A stretch of DNA of 42,656 nt from Thraustochytrium sp. TN22 (GCA_013306675.1 JABLUY010000274.1:2502-45157), one strand, 5' to 3'. Positions 35,701 to 36,640 are shown, counted from the stretch's first letter. Numbers and translations are program-made. The notes: generated from the letters alone by a model not told the origin.

Positions 35701-35960
35701 GCCGTCGGCCCGTGCTCGTCGCCGCCCATGCACCGCAGCGTCGACAGGCAGAACCCGCACCCGGCCGTCTGCAGGCACGGCATGCACGTGTTCTCAATCT
35801 CATACCAGTACGGGTTGTCCCCGTCGCTCTCATGCACGGCGCACGCATCGTTCGCGCCGGCTGCCGCGCGCACCTGCGCGGCGCTCACCACCACCACCAG
35901 CACGGCCAGTGCCGCCAGCCTCGCCGTCGCCGACGCCTCGCCGCGCTCCTTGCCCGCCAT
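1..35960 (-). CDS. Giant secreted repeat protein with two internal S74 chaperone domains (C-terminus beyond window)
   Basis: The frame opens at the ATG at 35960 (G at -3 and +4; in-frame TAG about 35 bases upstream) and stays open to position 1, at least 11,986 residues. Order of parts: signal peptide (1 to ~33), two PSI-like cysteine modules (~36-155), short linker, 15-residue Gly/Ser/Thr/Ala-rich repeats (~173-6276), stalk plus S74 domain A (~6277-6472), repeats, stalk plus S74 domain B (~6874-7075), repeats to the window edge. I saw no cysteine after the PSI region and many N-x-S/T sequons. The same codon register holds at the start, at both S74 serines and at position 1, and no closed minus-strand reading frame occurs in it. 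Known: S74 domains trimerise beta-helical fibres and then self-cleave. Inferred: an extracellular or cell-covering fibre of roughly 1 MDa or more. No family name is recognised for the whole protein. Confidence 0.93.
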   Translation of the reverse strand, partial: MAGKERGEASATARLAALAVLVVVVSAAQVRAAAGANDACAVHESDGDNPYWYEIENTCMPCLQTAGCGFCLSTLRCMGGDEHGPTANNTFCPDWLGPQEACPVPPACGEFDDCESCASHEDCAWCPSEGSCMILTEVFSNGCRGTVFDPPCPASYVGVNRVIGNLVVEPDPVFGGGHISVSGANEDSGNRFEFQLTDSELVLQSATDVSVAAGNRSGVNERGGDVEISAGDGVSLNRGTGGHVRLTAGTGAGTVERGGAGLGGDVQLTAGESAEAEGGRVILRAGYSTRATGGRLDFLSGVGRATSSGGVRIASADASDLSGHIQLTSGTSDEGHSGSLLLATGDAAQRPGALRLEAGKSLNVEAGAVKGGDVQIIAGGSAMATGGDLMFASGASDGSSSGHITILSADASSSQGGSSGSISLFSGAAFDAPSGSIALSTGDAAGDMPGLIRMQVGTATTTGHGAGIELVAGAAVEATRSGGAIDVTGGAGPRGGAVLLTGGAASGTGSADAGGRLRLAGGAAAVGYGGALELASGASDGLGSGDVSVASADSPTSGTSGSVRLTSGDAAAGNTGAVEISSGDSADGAGGTIAIQVGEGTSGAGGQLSLRAGRTLDASLPGGNVVLESGTARNSRSGDVSILSASSLGDDDSAGTGDIVLRSGDTGSGVTGDIHLESGSATTTGRSGSVNITVGDSGSGSGGSIRLTAGLTSGDESTGGDVELTAGSGTSTNGGNGGDVVLRGGAAGGDSSVAGGSEGAGGQVELYGGYSSDSPGGAIIIEGGESTNDYGGNVYLRSGTGTETSSGDVSVSTANAGPAGVSGSIALSTGTTSLGNSGTISISTGAASAGAAGDISVAVGVSEEGDGGDVIIAAGLAQSNAATGGRVIISGGEGSDNDLSNGGNGGLVRIVGGEAKGRATSDAGGAVELAGGLSAGGNGGAISITSGAGVERSSGPVLLASSDAGISGVSGDLVLRTGSATAGDSGTIALETGAAADGKGGSLVLSVGTGDMGDGGDIFLTAGTSTDAASAGGAVEIRAGQGASAHSADGGDGGKVGIYGGEARGTAPIDAGGDIAVIGGRAFAGTGGSLRISSGESTGTSSGHIIMDTANAGSSGISGAMTLSTGTTSLGDSGFVSVVTGKAMGGKGGFINLFVGEGNYGEGGHVSISAGKTTDSSGASGGYIAVTTGYSAQTSSGSFSLRTPNAGLTGVSGGISLSTGTTSNGNSGMIALGTGEANEGHGGDIRLYVGTGHSGNGGDVLITAGEATDAATVGGDIVLTAGEGSSQDFSNGGNGGKVQLFGGAAQGTSVYDAGGNIELQGGYARQASGGSILLTSGFSKGTTSGHIAISTEDAGTKGVSGSVSIVTGDSTDGTSGAFYVTTGDAKKGHAGHMIMAVGSGNSGSGGDIFVTSGTTTAKATGGEIYVSTGYSSETTSGSFFLNTPNAGKSGMSGAMAFETGTSTNGNTGGVSFDTGVANKGRGGAFTVQVGTGNSGNGGYISLIAGESTADKKAGGYVEIVGGLGSSDDGSNGGDGGQVSITGGEALGEDELDLGGAVALTGGQAYKGSGGSIFLTSGYSEKASSGRINITTADAGDEGVSGSISVVTGHTTEGDSGIVRLVTGDALGGKGGNIELYVGTGDSLDGGDITLNAGETTRAGRQGGSIELTAGAGSSTSSSDGGNGGDVHIAAGFAAGRNAKDTGGDITLDGGASTMGTGGAVLIKTGYSSARTSGQLRLETANAGASGVSGRMVLKTGTTSNGNSGYVHIETGKAINGKAGHLNMTVGTGDSGAGGLIEMRAGNTTDDGATATGGSISITSGWSSTASSGAIRVSTPNAGAAGVSGAILLKTGTTSVGHSGTFSVTTGDAMDGRGGSFQVQVGLARGDGFTVGGDITMTAGSTTTDATKGGPVRITAGAGLSDDSTSGGSGGDVSIAAGRAYGGGAVDEGGDVSVYGGDSYKGTGGGILLRSGRSSARSSGHVVISTSNAGVTGVSGSIRLSTGTSSEGSSGAFQVTTGAATEGHGGDILFSVGSGDSGRGGNIALTAGQTMASGTGGSIDLTTGYAYAASSGYINLQTADSGKWDGSGHVKIETGLGLGGPSGGIDLLTGDSEAGQGGDIRLQVGRAKTASGGDVLINAGNTITTGFTGGEVSIISGRGTLSSSGSISLATPSGGAGTGGVSGFIRLSTGTATTGHSGAILLSTGASAASGAGGRIDLTVGKASAGNGGRVRLQAGDTSEELKSGGVVEIFGGNSTHGSAGTGGTVLIRAGATNGSDKSSNRGGNVTITAGQSLGGMGGVLNFTSGRGLEGSSGDVAIQSADAGVRGVSGKMLLKTGTSSQGDSGTIAISTGAALSRGHGGDISVTVGAGSSGRGGHVNITAGAMGSAGATGGAVLIKSGASASSSSGSITLRTVNAAATTGSSGALHLSTGTATKGNAGEIRLSTGQAQAGANIVLAVGTGTAGNGGLISLRAGDTMSAEGGNILLQAGAGLSTDEVGGGDGGDVEIRGGAASGKSRSTVAGGHVLVEGGTAASASGGDVTIRSGSSTATSSGAMTLATANAGTSGVSGDVDVLTGTATRGDSGSISLTTGSAQGSSGSITLQGGSAGSGPGGDLTMAAGSTSFANGDASATGGSVELASGASARTTSGSILIHTPGAGSIGGASGSITLSTGTSTEGASGALKLQTGAASDGRAGTIEIEVGTSMSGAGANVILSGGNTTGDGLTGGHVTVVSGTSAETTSGNVVIRSADSGAEGASGLVSVGTGTSEGFKSGDLALSTGAATGARAGDIRLEVGSGESGVGGAVSISAGSMSGDDARSGGSIRLTSGASSQARTGGITLETAAATHATSRSGSIALVTGSSLGAASGDLLLQTGASSRHAGGDIDIRVGTGSLAADGGDIRLQAGNTSTGDGGDISLTSGGSVEGTSGNIAIRTQSATTDRGSSGFVNITTGNAGDAASGALYLATGTSDAEAGGAISLQVGSGVSGAGGNVTLRAGNVTSKTAGAGGSVRIESGASQAAASGAIELATQAATDVASGEIRLATGAATEEAVSGSIRIATGTAVEGNSGGISLAVGSASAARAGDVEVLAGNSASTTNGHLAGGVRLHAGNGTSNAVGGSIQLRAGNSAGSTKDAGSVLIQAGRAGGLGNGGAITLLSGESATGPTGALELATASTSEASSGATGAVSIASGEAHNSGASGAITVTTGDTADGTVGSISLQPGTASGAGTAGALRLQAGDVEEQTGGAVHITSGASVETSSGAIEVLTADAGQEGSSGAITVRTGASSDGATGAISLQTGDADGSAGMAGSIKLAVGSSSETAGNNITLAAGYAHSAKVGGSVNVTTGASSRTSSGSLLLQTADAATVLNGLPGGVSGGVSVRTGKATNGKAGAIELRTGAGQTAGGNILLSVGTGSSGAGGAIQLRAGQGAATGGSISLTTGASASTTSGSLLLQTQTGGASGDSGAIRLSTGTAPGGGSGAIHLATGAASGGSAGSIHLSVGDTTGTGDAAGNVHITAGSIPDGEETGGAVYVTSGASDEGQSGAVEIVSADATGSTGQSGDILLASGASVSEPSGSLTVRTGDSEDVAGGSLSIAVGSGSVGKGGTLSLSAGTQTNGEGGDLTIESGGSTKAATGAISVKTPSSDESKSGPITVSTGSAAKASSGTLRFETGSVTSGNAAHAAGNISLAAGDSNAAPGASVTLDAGSSELAQGGGVVLRGGDAVTEADAVAGNGGGVQLIGGATSATGASSSGGKVTLQAGSATKGTGGAVEITSGVSDTANTGAVLIRSADASASGGKRTGSVTLSTGATTSGPSGAIVLETGEATAGTGGAITLSVGEGDAGQGGAVTITAGRSTGGLGGDVSITSGRSAFHNTGDLSLETADVEASTAGSGNLTLRTGTAGSVGGSSGSIVMSTSNAPKGASGDLLLSVGQSAGVGRDGGKIAIQAGESTQGSGGALLMISGASTKYASGRVSLASAAAQTSSGNVTLATGAATTLASGGISIATGAGASGAGGISIVAGKANIGKAADVEMRAGATGREALSQTGGSLLLASGASERQGSGSVVIKTADAGTITGAASGRVALSTGTSAVGSTGEIALTTGTSQDAAAGRILLSVGSSVDATGGAMELSAGDVSSGRVTGGSVFIRSGASAESSSGAISLRTSNAPSEGASGSISLLTGNATSGTSGSISLRTGVASDGKGGDLQLSVGAGDSGVGGSVSLTAGDADKAAGGEVIIVSGGSEDSNSGNVSISTPAAGTAGTGGSVRLTTGAGGAAEGNSGSIELSTSAAAAGSSGGIGLSVGSASAAAGGVQVLAGRSTGGNGGDVTIFGGASSLHEGGAINVTTGTGGTSSGSLTLASAHASNTGASSGSVNIRTGNSRLEAGDIVVSVGSTLGAAKGGDVLVTAGAATTSTGGSIQLTSGSGGARTSGAIFIRTANSTASGSGSLRLVTGNAVEAQSGAILLSTGESTDGAAGGIELSVGAGDSGHGGNVRVTAGTTSDSATGGSVTITSGAGAASSGAIALETATAGTSGRSGDISLSTGPGLAQGSGAVRISTGDAASGPAGGIFIQPGDGTSASSSTDGVVRIAAGDVASGRAPGVSVFGGKSTATSSGSIELATQDAGLNGVSGDITLSTGQGGSTTGGSGAVAISTGDVPRTGTAGGIALSVGESNDERGANVTVTAGFSAGTSKTGGSIVMTSGGSDRTTSGNVVLRTAVGGLQGNSGSVALSTGTASKGSTGLIALSTGTSASEGVAGDIILAVGSSSDGAGGKVSVTAGATVADDEDGGAIEIASGATRSATSGGVAISTAAASAGSGATSGDISLTTGASDDGTGGAVRVRTGASEGSAGAILLENGNSVSGTGGSISLTAGASEDASGGAIRLTSGASDSKESGHVEIATGLAGATSVTGSLLMSTSAGAGGSGDVSISTGAATAGASGDIALQVGTASTGGSIEVAAGNSTGTATGGDLTLAAGHGVTSNAFQGGGGSVAIRAGDDQSTRAQAAGTGGGDISMEAGSALGPRPGGGISMVTGSSGGGLGSGSVTVKSANNAATSGALSLITGNSEDATSGTISISTGSALSGRAGDITMSVGNSADAGGDVKMSAGTSLTSTGGKVELVSGATGVATGTTGSVLLASADSLTNSGGSGAVTVQTGAGSKGTGALTLSTGASASRQAGSISLTVGTSGSGAGGNVALTAGDQLSDTAALSRTGGSISMTSGASAKSSSGSILLSTPSAGTSGASGSIVLTVGGATGTYDGGRVAISSGSAALGSGGAVSMTTGASAGGRGGSLRLSVGSSASGAGASATLVSGTGLDGSGGLLNLTAGTGIDAGGDVVVNAGASLGSSARTATGGHLNMTAGSSSRATGGSIKLWSGASKEAQSGNLALMTGSAGTTSGGISLATGAAGEGASGALVFTTGDAAEGQAGEIVFSAGASNLVGAGAGIVLTAGTATDDDAVGGHIELVTGAGDGVSGAVNLSSAWSASSGGIALASGEASAGSSGAVIIASGDATRGAAGAVTLAVGSGDQGQGAILELRAGGQTGVEDTAASGGSVVVQSGTSAGTSSGDLRLATANAGLVGVSGAISLSTGTSSVGTSGGISLRTGSADYGSAGNIIVSVGDATLGTGGNVTIGAGATSSNADGVLGGSVTIQSGSSAETGSGAITMQSADAGTSGSSGRVSLATGDSTFGATGDVTLSTGTSAEGASGRVVLRTGASSSSGSAGDIVLAVGNSQDGSGGLINITSGVSELSGSTGGDIHILAAGAGSSGTSGSISLATNSSGVATGSISLSTGEAALTGATSGEVSITTGPSLLGRAGAITIAAGATSSETDAGATVSISAGRANLVTGGTLRLRSGGSLVSSSGTVDIRSSDAVGGTSGPVLIGSGDATGAQTGDVRIFSGAATGATQAGSIYLAPGTGESVEGASISLKAGATSLAGATGGSVSIESGDASTSGATGAISITTAASTDGDTGDLELSTGTATHGASGALRLVSGDATSGTAGKIELSVGTSNAATGGTVSLAGGQGATVGGDVTVTTGSTSSSSGTTGALQLSSAGSAIADSGAVMLTSGDASVRTSGDVTVSSGDAATAGATRIGAGTSTVATTGADVEVLAGASTALSSTGGAVTISSGAGTDASGDLSMASAAATATSGSVALSSGAASSSSGASGNLTISSGVGATTGNLLLSTADASVAASGSISLLVGSSAGESAGDVVINAGTSALGTGGSVLVAGGQGGTLSGNVEIRGGPEGDGQGGSVILAPGGASASLEVQTSDGESLITAEDSGKLMLQSRQDQQLKVQASGTLDFQHGTVVGTRFWASNGSETVFRIEDDEVDSHVPLHTPSTQSSSDRRIKRDIQDTNKNQILQRLQTIELKTYRYTDEWAAIRRHDGSPVRGIIAQQLREVFPEHVKVKEWGVREKGLWWKDFHVIDKVGLIIDILAAVQEQHAHFTIGATSSDTRQTASVDVRSTPGTAQHPDSGRVRLATGDSDFGAAGSVQISTGAARVGPAGDIEVAVGATQAASSTGGALRLTAGEAAHGAGGLLEARAGAGSTSGGTLHLAAGTGVSAKGGNVVLEAGGSDQGEGGNLNLVAGASGASHGGSIEVRSGASAAGASGSVNVTSAPADQVTGDIAITSGASSQRESGSVVLRTGDAALQAGALEFRAGASSAGSGGSVRLAAGSSDARAGGDLELSTGSGASRAGNLVLAAGESGSATGGQVSITAGAARGSAVEGGSVTLQAGASQAGRGGAMRILSGRGGDATPGFESGDVTIASASSAGASGKVSLESGTTGAGDSGDVAVSTGASAAGDSGEIVVGTGSASGSSGSLVLSTGGADGGTAGDIELRAGTGAVSGSVYVSPGNGPLSHVTLQDASKQARVSVLSHGEVRLSSSVDEDVVFEPGRDTRMEFTSPESEFTIGNTENMVHGNITFRIRQDEIFSHVPIQATSVVYPSDRRIKENIADYDTSSVYHRLQLIEMKQYQYIEKWRAVRGMTENKVVRGVIAQQLEEVFPEYINIIDNLTFAEKGFELEDFHEVDKQAITLDLLAAFQVMHKRFTIGTDAVSKSASVKVSSANGGDYFSAATPGVGGSGDVSVGTGTATTGKAGDLALSTGAASQGGSAGSIVVAVGAADTGAGGDISVHAGRTTGEAARGGDLRFVTGESALGTSGRVVLASADSASLGSGEVLIASGASTSTGTSGAVSIQSGSSTGQAGDVEVVAGSSQIGAAALRLTAGATQQAGAQGGALTIESGTSTAEGTSGPISMRTSASAGSGAVEIATGVASAESSGEMVLQTGSAVSTSGGVRVATGSAEDGVSGDVVLQTGSSSSQAGSVSLQAGASDRGQAGSVGVHAGAGGVGGDVVVRAGASTGKSSSGGAISLEAGAASAAQGGDVLVRGGSSAAAAGGSVDVVAGEGLTGGDLRLASGTATNGLAGNLVIEGGAVGMVEDVEALEATVSAGPVSVSGGTSSVAGVAGGHVDIRGGTGGAAGVDGGALTLRSGAAGDGASSGNLDLATPSAGRATGNLTLGTGDAISKESGNVILRTGDSTESLAGNLTLRTGSSTEGSAGHLFIATGGAETQAGDIDVAAGAARAARGGALRLRTTAAEDAVGGDITISPGDSISDDEELGPAGSVYIRGASDAGVASGGSVHINGGDAQNGDGQGGAVLIQAGSSTEKQGGALTLHSGGSTLGATGEVRVASANAATADSGAVSFTSGTSAANSGAVHVSSGAASSVSGDVTLEVGASKGGAGALRLVGGSSDGSSGGSIALQSGPTTKTGARSGSISLATAQSDVKSVGTGDLLLSTGEAVEGLAGGITMQAGDGSTGGGNVAIQAGASSSSEAGTVSVQGGSSRSGNGGAIVVSAGSARAGAGGALALKAGSGSTSAGDLSIEAGASSMRGVQGGAVSLQAGDAAAGQGGDLSVRAGAGAQAFRGGNLVLEAGAAEKRGQPGGKVSIQSGVNTAGASGDVSLATAAGSDESGALRLATGVAASTSGDVAIYTGDVTGDSSNAGGISLVAGASKGTQGAGISLSAGESSSEGGPIALEAGLGKAGLGGAVRVAGGASTLGMAGGSVEILGGSGIKNGGGDVRLSGGEGQTTGGGLTLEAGKGTTAGGAVRVASGVASEGNSGDILVSSSAAAKGSGGTSGAVVVETGESSEQTSGQLELRTGGGSQSGTATIETGAGTYGSGDLVLGTGAVTSGDAGSVIVTGGVSRSATGGNLAFAAGQGSGKGGQVIIKSGAAVQSGAFEAGSAAGSSQSGDVLLMSGSAGQKSGTMRLSTGDAVSQAGSIHISAGTSTSASKGAGVTLQSGAVSGSSGTSGDTQILSKASEAGAAGLVNITAGYGARGGGSVVVDAGSAVLQGGSVQVRAGSSSQTHAGSISLYGGNATSTAEAGDVTIRAGSGEALSGGSLLLSGGSSTMGQTGGATVMTQDGGAEGSGVIEMRSGAASGGTSGSITLRSGDSSAVTAGGVLVEAGTSAKAAGATVTMRAGNATGSSAGGSLELTGGRTVSGKGGLVHVRSGASEAGSSGNMVLESAKGTATGNLTLRTGSAEASSGPMTLSTGDSRQGKAGNIILQAGSAASSAATPGSVQLLGGHGLAKAARGGGVLIQSGSHAGSNTSGTVLVHSADGLEGGSGDVSLGSGSGSASTGAVRIYTGGVSGAGSAGDIVLEVGSTDSSSQGGSLRATAGDSSEGVGGDVVVQTGTGIDSGSMNLRTSDTSEGLSGSVLMRSGDALDASGGVEVRSGASSKASAGNLTLAAGASRASAGGHVELSGGDGSSQGGSVKVAAGSATTGTGANVTVAAGQSTGASGGSVRINAGSGSTSGGAIELKTGAGTRMSGDFSVSTPSALGETGVSGAITLRTGAGAVSAGGFSAKVGRTSTGSQGGAVELTAGDASASNAVGGFVQVEAGTGSFRGGEVSLLAGQATSGSGGNVTLGGGNGASRGGRVRLAGGAGTSGAGGDVEVRGGASAGSQRGGAVSIVAGGSQAAAEGASVVLQSGAAPNGVSGVVNVSSADGESSSGDVRVQTGSAEDHSGALRIATGAAGVRAGDLRMAAGASASATTGASVSIAAGSAASRAASGGALNMTAGAAESSGVGGSVNLRGGASAEGAGGRVLVVSGSGASGSGSLSLASAGSGAGPSGTVVLQSGQASSSTSGHVHVLSGNATSAGDIKVAVGRSTGTDGGDITVDAGATTGSAARGGAVSVRAGSSSGGAGGPVEVMGGQGASAGGNVTVQSGSSTSGSSGMLALRTADATVVGSGSVSLASGAATAGSSGALSVQTGDATAGRAGHIRVVAGTSTAQAGAHVRLQAGNTTKSGAGGSLIASGGHSASSADGGPVSIAGGSSATGTGGRLEVLTGSGAVSSGSAVIGTANGTAATGFVRVASGLASSGSSGAVTVGSGNAMATAGQVSVMAGASVEGAGAAVIVQAGSSSASAGGSVQVTTGAGATTSGDLALASAASRASGAVGVRSGDATQTSGAAKLGSGNAVQGSGDVEVSAGAATSGQGGALRMNGGASGGSGKAGGSVTVEAGASSLSNGGDVRIAGGATLVEGSASGGMVDIQAGEGSGASGAVRVATPDAASTGSIRILTGNASSASGGLYLAVGSAAASGPLRVSGGTSTSRAAGGELHLHAGGSGAGAGGAATLEAGNATGSGRGGELHLAAGASAEGASGAVLVETRASSTATSGSVMLQTGGSSGGDSGSLSMRTGASSAGAGGDISFQVGAASSGNVDGGRVDVVAGQAAGSGTGGEVSLVGGASLQKGAGGDVSLEGGAGKATGGGIRLTSGSTQAARSGPVEISTAAATVASTGSGAVTVSTGSAAAGSAGNLTLVGGDSASLGSGGHVLVAAGASAASAGGGVSVRSGSSGTNVGGSIEVVTGAGPSTGGIDIRTEDATSNMAGGIRVLAGRSSGTASQGANVTVRAGAATSAGGDVQIEAGEGSGDVGGDVAISAGASSAAAGGTVRVRSGSSSGAATGEIDVATPAAIKLGASSGAVRISTGAASGAQAGNVEVRTGSSTDARGGDMRVIAGNSTKGAGGEISLQGGKASGSDSTAFGGAIQLQSGDGTMQGGNITLQGGAATSKVGGSVHMKTGASARAGSGEISLSTAASSMSGGIRLRTGAGSASGSGGISLSTGAAAAGRAGDLSLTAGTSAATRGAAVVVQAGNSDTLTGGNVSIASGMGGTNGGDLYLTTGDGEAGRGGDIRVRAGSSARDAGADVTFAAGTAEGSFATGGNVTFFGGNGYHGGPIGFYGGNATKGRGGDVWLLSGGSEMGDSGDVLVHTSDTTGSGTSGRVHFTSGSTEAGDSGDLLFATGHASEGSAGGVSVLVGDSASGTGGDVTFQAGSSDYATGGHVLIAGGFGAKTTSGSVKLHSEDSGPLGQSGSVMVYTGKASVGSSGSVSFTTGDSANGPSGNVWFAAGLGTQARGGNVSFTAGDSTSDRGGHVSFSTGRGLATSSGDLLFATGNAGSQGTSGKISLQTGTASDGSSGAVRFSTGKALAGSAGNIEFLVGNSTGSRGGNVTFIAGLSDSKVGGNVQIFSGSGLSSSSGNVTIASREAGVSGVSGELQMYTGNSYKADTGMVNITTGSTDAGKAGRFYVQVGTSGALAGGNIFMAAGNSSKAVGGSVEIRSGSGVATSSGSISVHTPSAGEKGRSGGIRLGTGNATVGTSGSIQLLTGDSFKGKAGDLKLMVGAATGAEGGMVNITAGTSTTARGGNVHLLSGNGTATSSGNVVIETARGGLLGASGAIQLFSGAAPAGATGAIEIATGTASYGGAGNISLTVGSGDSGAGGAVNVAAGPTTTVGGLTGGAVRVVSGRSTETSSGSVWIASGNAGNSGVSGSLRLSTGTATLGSSGEMRFETGKSSLAGKGGDISLIVGKGTLNDGGNVFVRAGNTTHETGGVIAMQSGYGSATSSGAITLDTLNSGLSGVSGPITMTTGTTTYGASGEIRLSTGTALSGNGGDISLLVGSGDTPGGVITLDAGNSRYETGGEITLTTGEGAATSSGAIIMTTSNAGTAGVSGYVSVRTGSATDGSSGELFFSTGAALGGKGGDISLLVGSGNSGTGGDVTITAGLASTATGGKIALTTGLGSSTSSGNVEIATAAGGSLGTSGAVLIDTGDAAAGNTGEFAVSTGAATAGGGTGGQITMTVGAGTSGAGGLMSFKSGDTTALTGGSVSVLSGQGSTTSSGHIDIKTATGGTAGTTGSIIVETGSTTQGYSGEIIVSTGDAATGKGGDISLLVGDGDTDVGGMVEILAGLSSANSVAGGAVTITAGAGTSSTGGMGGAVEITAGRGQDDTGGAIKLSSGLGTSSSSGNVEIATAAGGTAGISGAVLIDTGDAGNGDTGEFALKTGDATSGTGGQITMTVGSGNSGAGGPMSFKSGDTTALTGGSVSVLSGRGSTTSSGHLDIRTATGGSAGTTGSITLETGSTTVGYSGEVMVSTGDATSGKGGDISLLVGDGDTAAGGKVTITAGLTSANSVAGGAVEITAGAGTGTTLSQGGAVAIEAGVGATRTGGAITLSSGFGTATSSGNVEVATAAGGTLGTSGAVVIGTGTAAAGNTGEFAVTTGAATAGGGTGGQITMTVGAGTSGAGGLMSFTSGDTTALTGGSVSVLSGRGSTTSSGHVDIRTATGGTAGTTGSITMETGLTAQGYSGEIILSTGDASSGKGGDISLLVGDGDTAAGGMVEILAGLSTANSVAGGAVTITAGAGTSSTGGKGGAVEITAGRGQADTGGAIKLSSGLGTSSSSGNVEIATAAGGSTGISGAVLIDTGDAGNGNTGEFALKTGDATSGTGGKITMTVGSGNSGAGGLMSFTAGDTTALTGGSVSVLTGRGATSSSGSVDIKTATGGASPGGLSGYINLETGSTTIGHSGEVIVSTGDATSGKGGDISLLVGDGDTAAGGMVEILAGLSSANNVAGGAVTITAGAGTSATGGKGGAVEITAGRGQA
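14736..15339 (-). other. Stalk plus S74 intramolecular chaperone domain B
   Basis: Residues about 6874-7075 form a second copy of the module. The stalk ends in FRIRQDEIFSHVP, aligned with FRIEDDEVDSHVP of module A. It is followed by SDRRIKENIADYD, with Ser6970 and Lys6975 as the expected dyad, then MKQYQYIEKW, GVIAQQLEEVFPEY and FHEVDK, and a final helix ending MHKRFTIG. The two catalytic serines are exactly 605 codons apart and in the same register. Domain B is closer to the S74 consensus (KENI) than domain A (KRDI). The two are clearly related by an old internal duplication of stalk and chaperone together. Confidence 0.92.
15340..16544 (-). repeat. Middle block of 15-residue repeats between the S74 domains
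   Basis: About 400 residues of the same Gly/Ser/Ala-rich units (for example GGALRLTAGEAAHGA) separate S74 domain A from the stalk of domain B. If both domains cleave, this block and domain A together would be released as a fragment of about 605 residues. Confidence 0.88.
16545..17130 (-). other. Stalk plus S74 intramolecular chaperone domain A
   Basis: Residues about 6277-6472. The repeats give way to a non-repetitive beta-rich stalk (FRIEDDEVDSHVP) and then SDRRIKRDIQ, with Ser6365 and Lys6370 as the expected catalytic dyad. Further conserved parts are a Leu-rich helix, LKTYRY, GIIAQQLREVFPE and FHVIDK, then a closing helix ending at HAHFTIG. This matches the Peptidase S74 / endosialidase chaperone family, including the MYRF version. 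Family members trimerise the fibre upstream of them and then cut at the conserved serine. Unusually, the domain is internal here: repeats continue after it. I expect it to be active because Ser, Asp and Lys are retained; this is inference. Confidence 0.9.
17131..35443 (-). repeat. N-terminal block of 45-bp (15-residue) coding repeats
   Basis: Residues about 173-6276 consist of units near [GS]G-x-[VIL]-x-[LIVF]-x-[TSAV]-G-x(6), with 1-3 residue insertions and occasional longer GG-rich loops such as NGGNGG. Alternating hydrophobic positions followed by glycine suggest one short beta-strand and turn per unit, as in beta-solenoids or the triple beta-helices of phage fibres. In the first part (about 29985-33050) a landmark NAG-x-x-GVSG unit recurs at alternating spacings of about 285 and 440 bp, giving a higher-order repeat near 725 bp. 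The stretch of about 17-28 kb is more degenerate and richer in Ser/Ala. Confidence 0.9.
35496..35855 (-). other. Two PSI-like cysteine-rich modules
   Basis: Residues about 36-155 are cysteine-rich. The second module has cysteines at 108, 114, 117, 123, 126, 132, 143 and 152, giving C-x5-C-x2-C-x5-C-x2-C-x5-C with the motif CAWC. This is the hallmark of PSI (plexin-semaphorin-integrin) domains. The first module (cysteines near 59, 62, 68, 71, 77, 92 and 102, motif CGFC) is a more divergent version. PSI domains are extracellular, disulfide-bonded wedge modules next to larger beta domains. Here they cap the repeat fibre at its N-terminus. Confidence 0.8.
35862..35960 (-). other. Signal peptide of the giant protein
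   Basis: Residues 1 to about 33 have a charged start (MAGKERGE) and a hydrophobic core (LAALAVLVVVV), followed by small residues (SAAQVRAAAG) suitable for signal peptidase. This sends the protein into the secretory pathway, in agreement with the disulfide-type cysteine modules that follow. The exact cleavage site is a guess; Ala28 or Ala32-34 would fit. Confidence 0.85.
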
Positions 35961-36096
35961 CACGGCGAGGCACGAGATCCTCACTTCCCTCTACTCCCTC
36001 ACTCACTTCCCTTCACTTCCCTCCCTTCGGCCCAACGTCGGGTGAATGACCCGAGGCAAGCCTAGCCTGTCTACGAACCACGCGCGCGCGCAAGGG

Positions 36097-36157
36097 CTGC
36101 TGCTGCTGCTGCTGCTGCTGCCGCTGCTGCCGCTGCTGCTGCCGCTGCTGCTGCTGC
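36097..36157. repeat. Interrupted (CTG)n trinucleotide tract
   Basis: An eight-unit uninterrupted CTG run is followed by further CTG units broken by CCG. It lies about 140 bp upstream of the giant gene's ATG and would read as CAG repeats in that gene's sense strand, perhaps within its 5' untranslated region. A CG dinucleotide run (about 36080-36091) flanks it. Confidence 0.95.
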
Positions 36158-36474
36158 CTCCGCGCTCCGCGTGCTCACCCGCTCCGCTCCGCTCGCCCGC
36201 GCGCTTGCCCGCGCGCGCGCGCCGCCCTCCGCGCCGCCGCGCAGCCAAGGATTGGAGCCGCGCTGCCGATGCTCGATTCGAATCGAATCGCTCGCTCGCC
36301 AACCGCGCCCACCGCGCCAACCGCGCCGCGCCGCGCCGCCGCACCCGCGCCTGCCCGCGCCCGGCGCTCCGCGCGCCGGCCGCCCGCCCTCCACGCGCGC
36401 CGCGGCCCTGCCGCAGCCCGCGCCGCGAGGTCGCCGCCCGGCGCCTCGCTCGGAGTCTGGCGGCGGCGCGGCGC

Positions 36475-36510
36475 GGCCGCTCGTTGAGACCCGGCCGCTC
36501 GTTGAGACCC
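36475..36510. repeat. Exact 18-bp tandem duplication
   Basis: GGCCGCTCGTTGAGACCC occurs twice back to back (36475-36492 and 36493-36510) with no mismatch. It may be a duplicated protein-binding site or a simple replication-slippage product; the sequence does not decide. Confidence 0.9.
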
Positions 36511-36585
36511 GACTCGGACTCGGCCTTCTCTCACAGTCAACTCCAAGTGCCAGACCCCTGGCCAACCAGGTCCACCAACTAGCGA

Positions 36586-36640
36586 GCAAGGCGAGGCAAG
36601 GCAAGGCAAGGCAAGGCAAGGCAAGGCAAGGCAAGGCAAG
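36586..36640. repeat. (GCAAG)n pentanucleotide array
   Basis: Eleven 5-bp units, ten GCAAG and one GCGAG variant (36591-36595), the last nine in perfect succession. A microsatellite in the divergent intergenic region. Confidence 0.95.
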
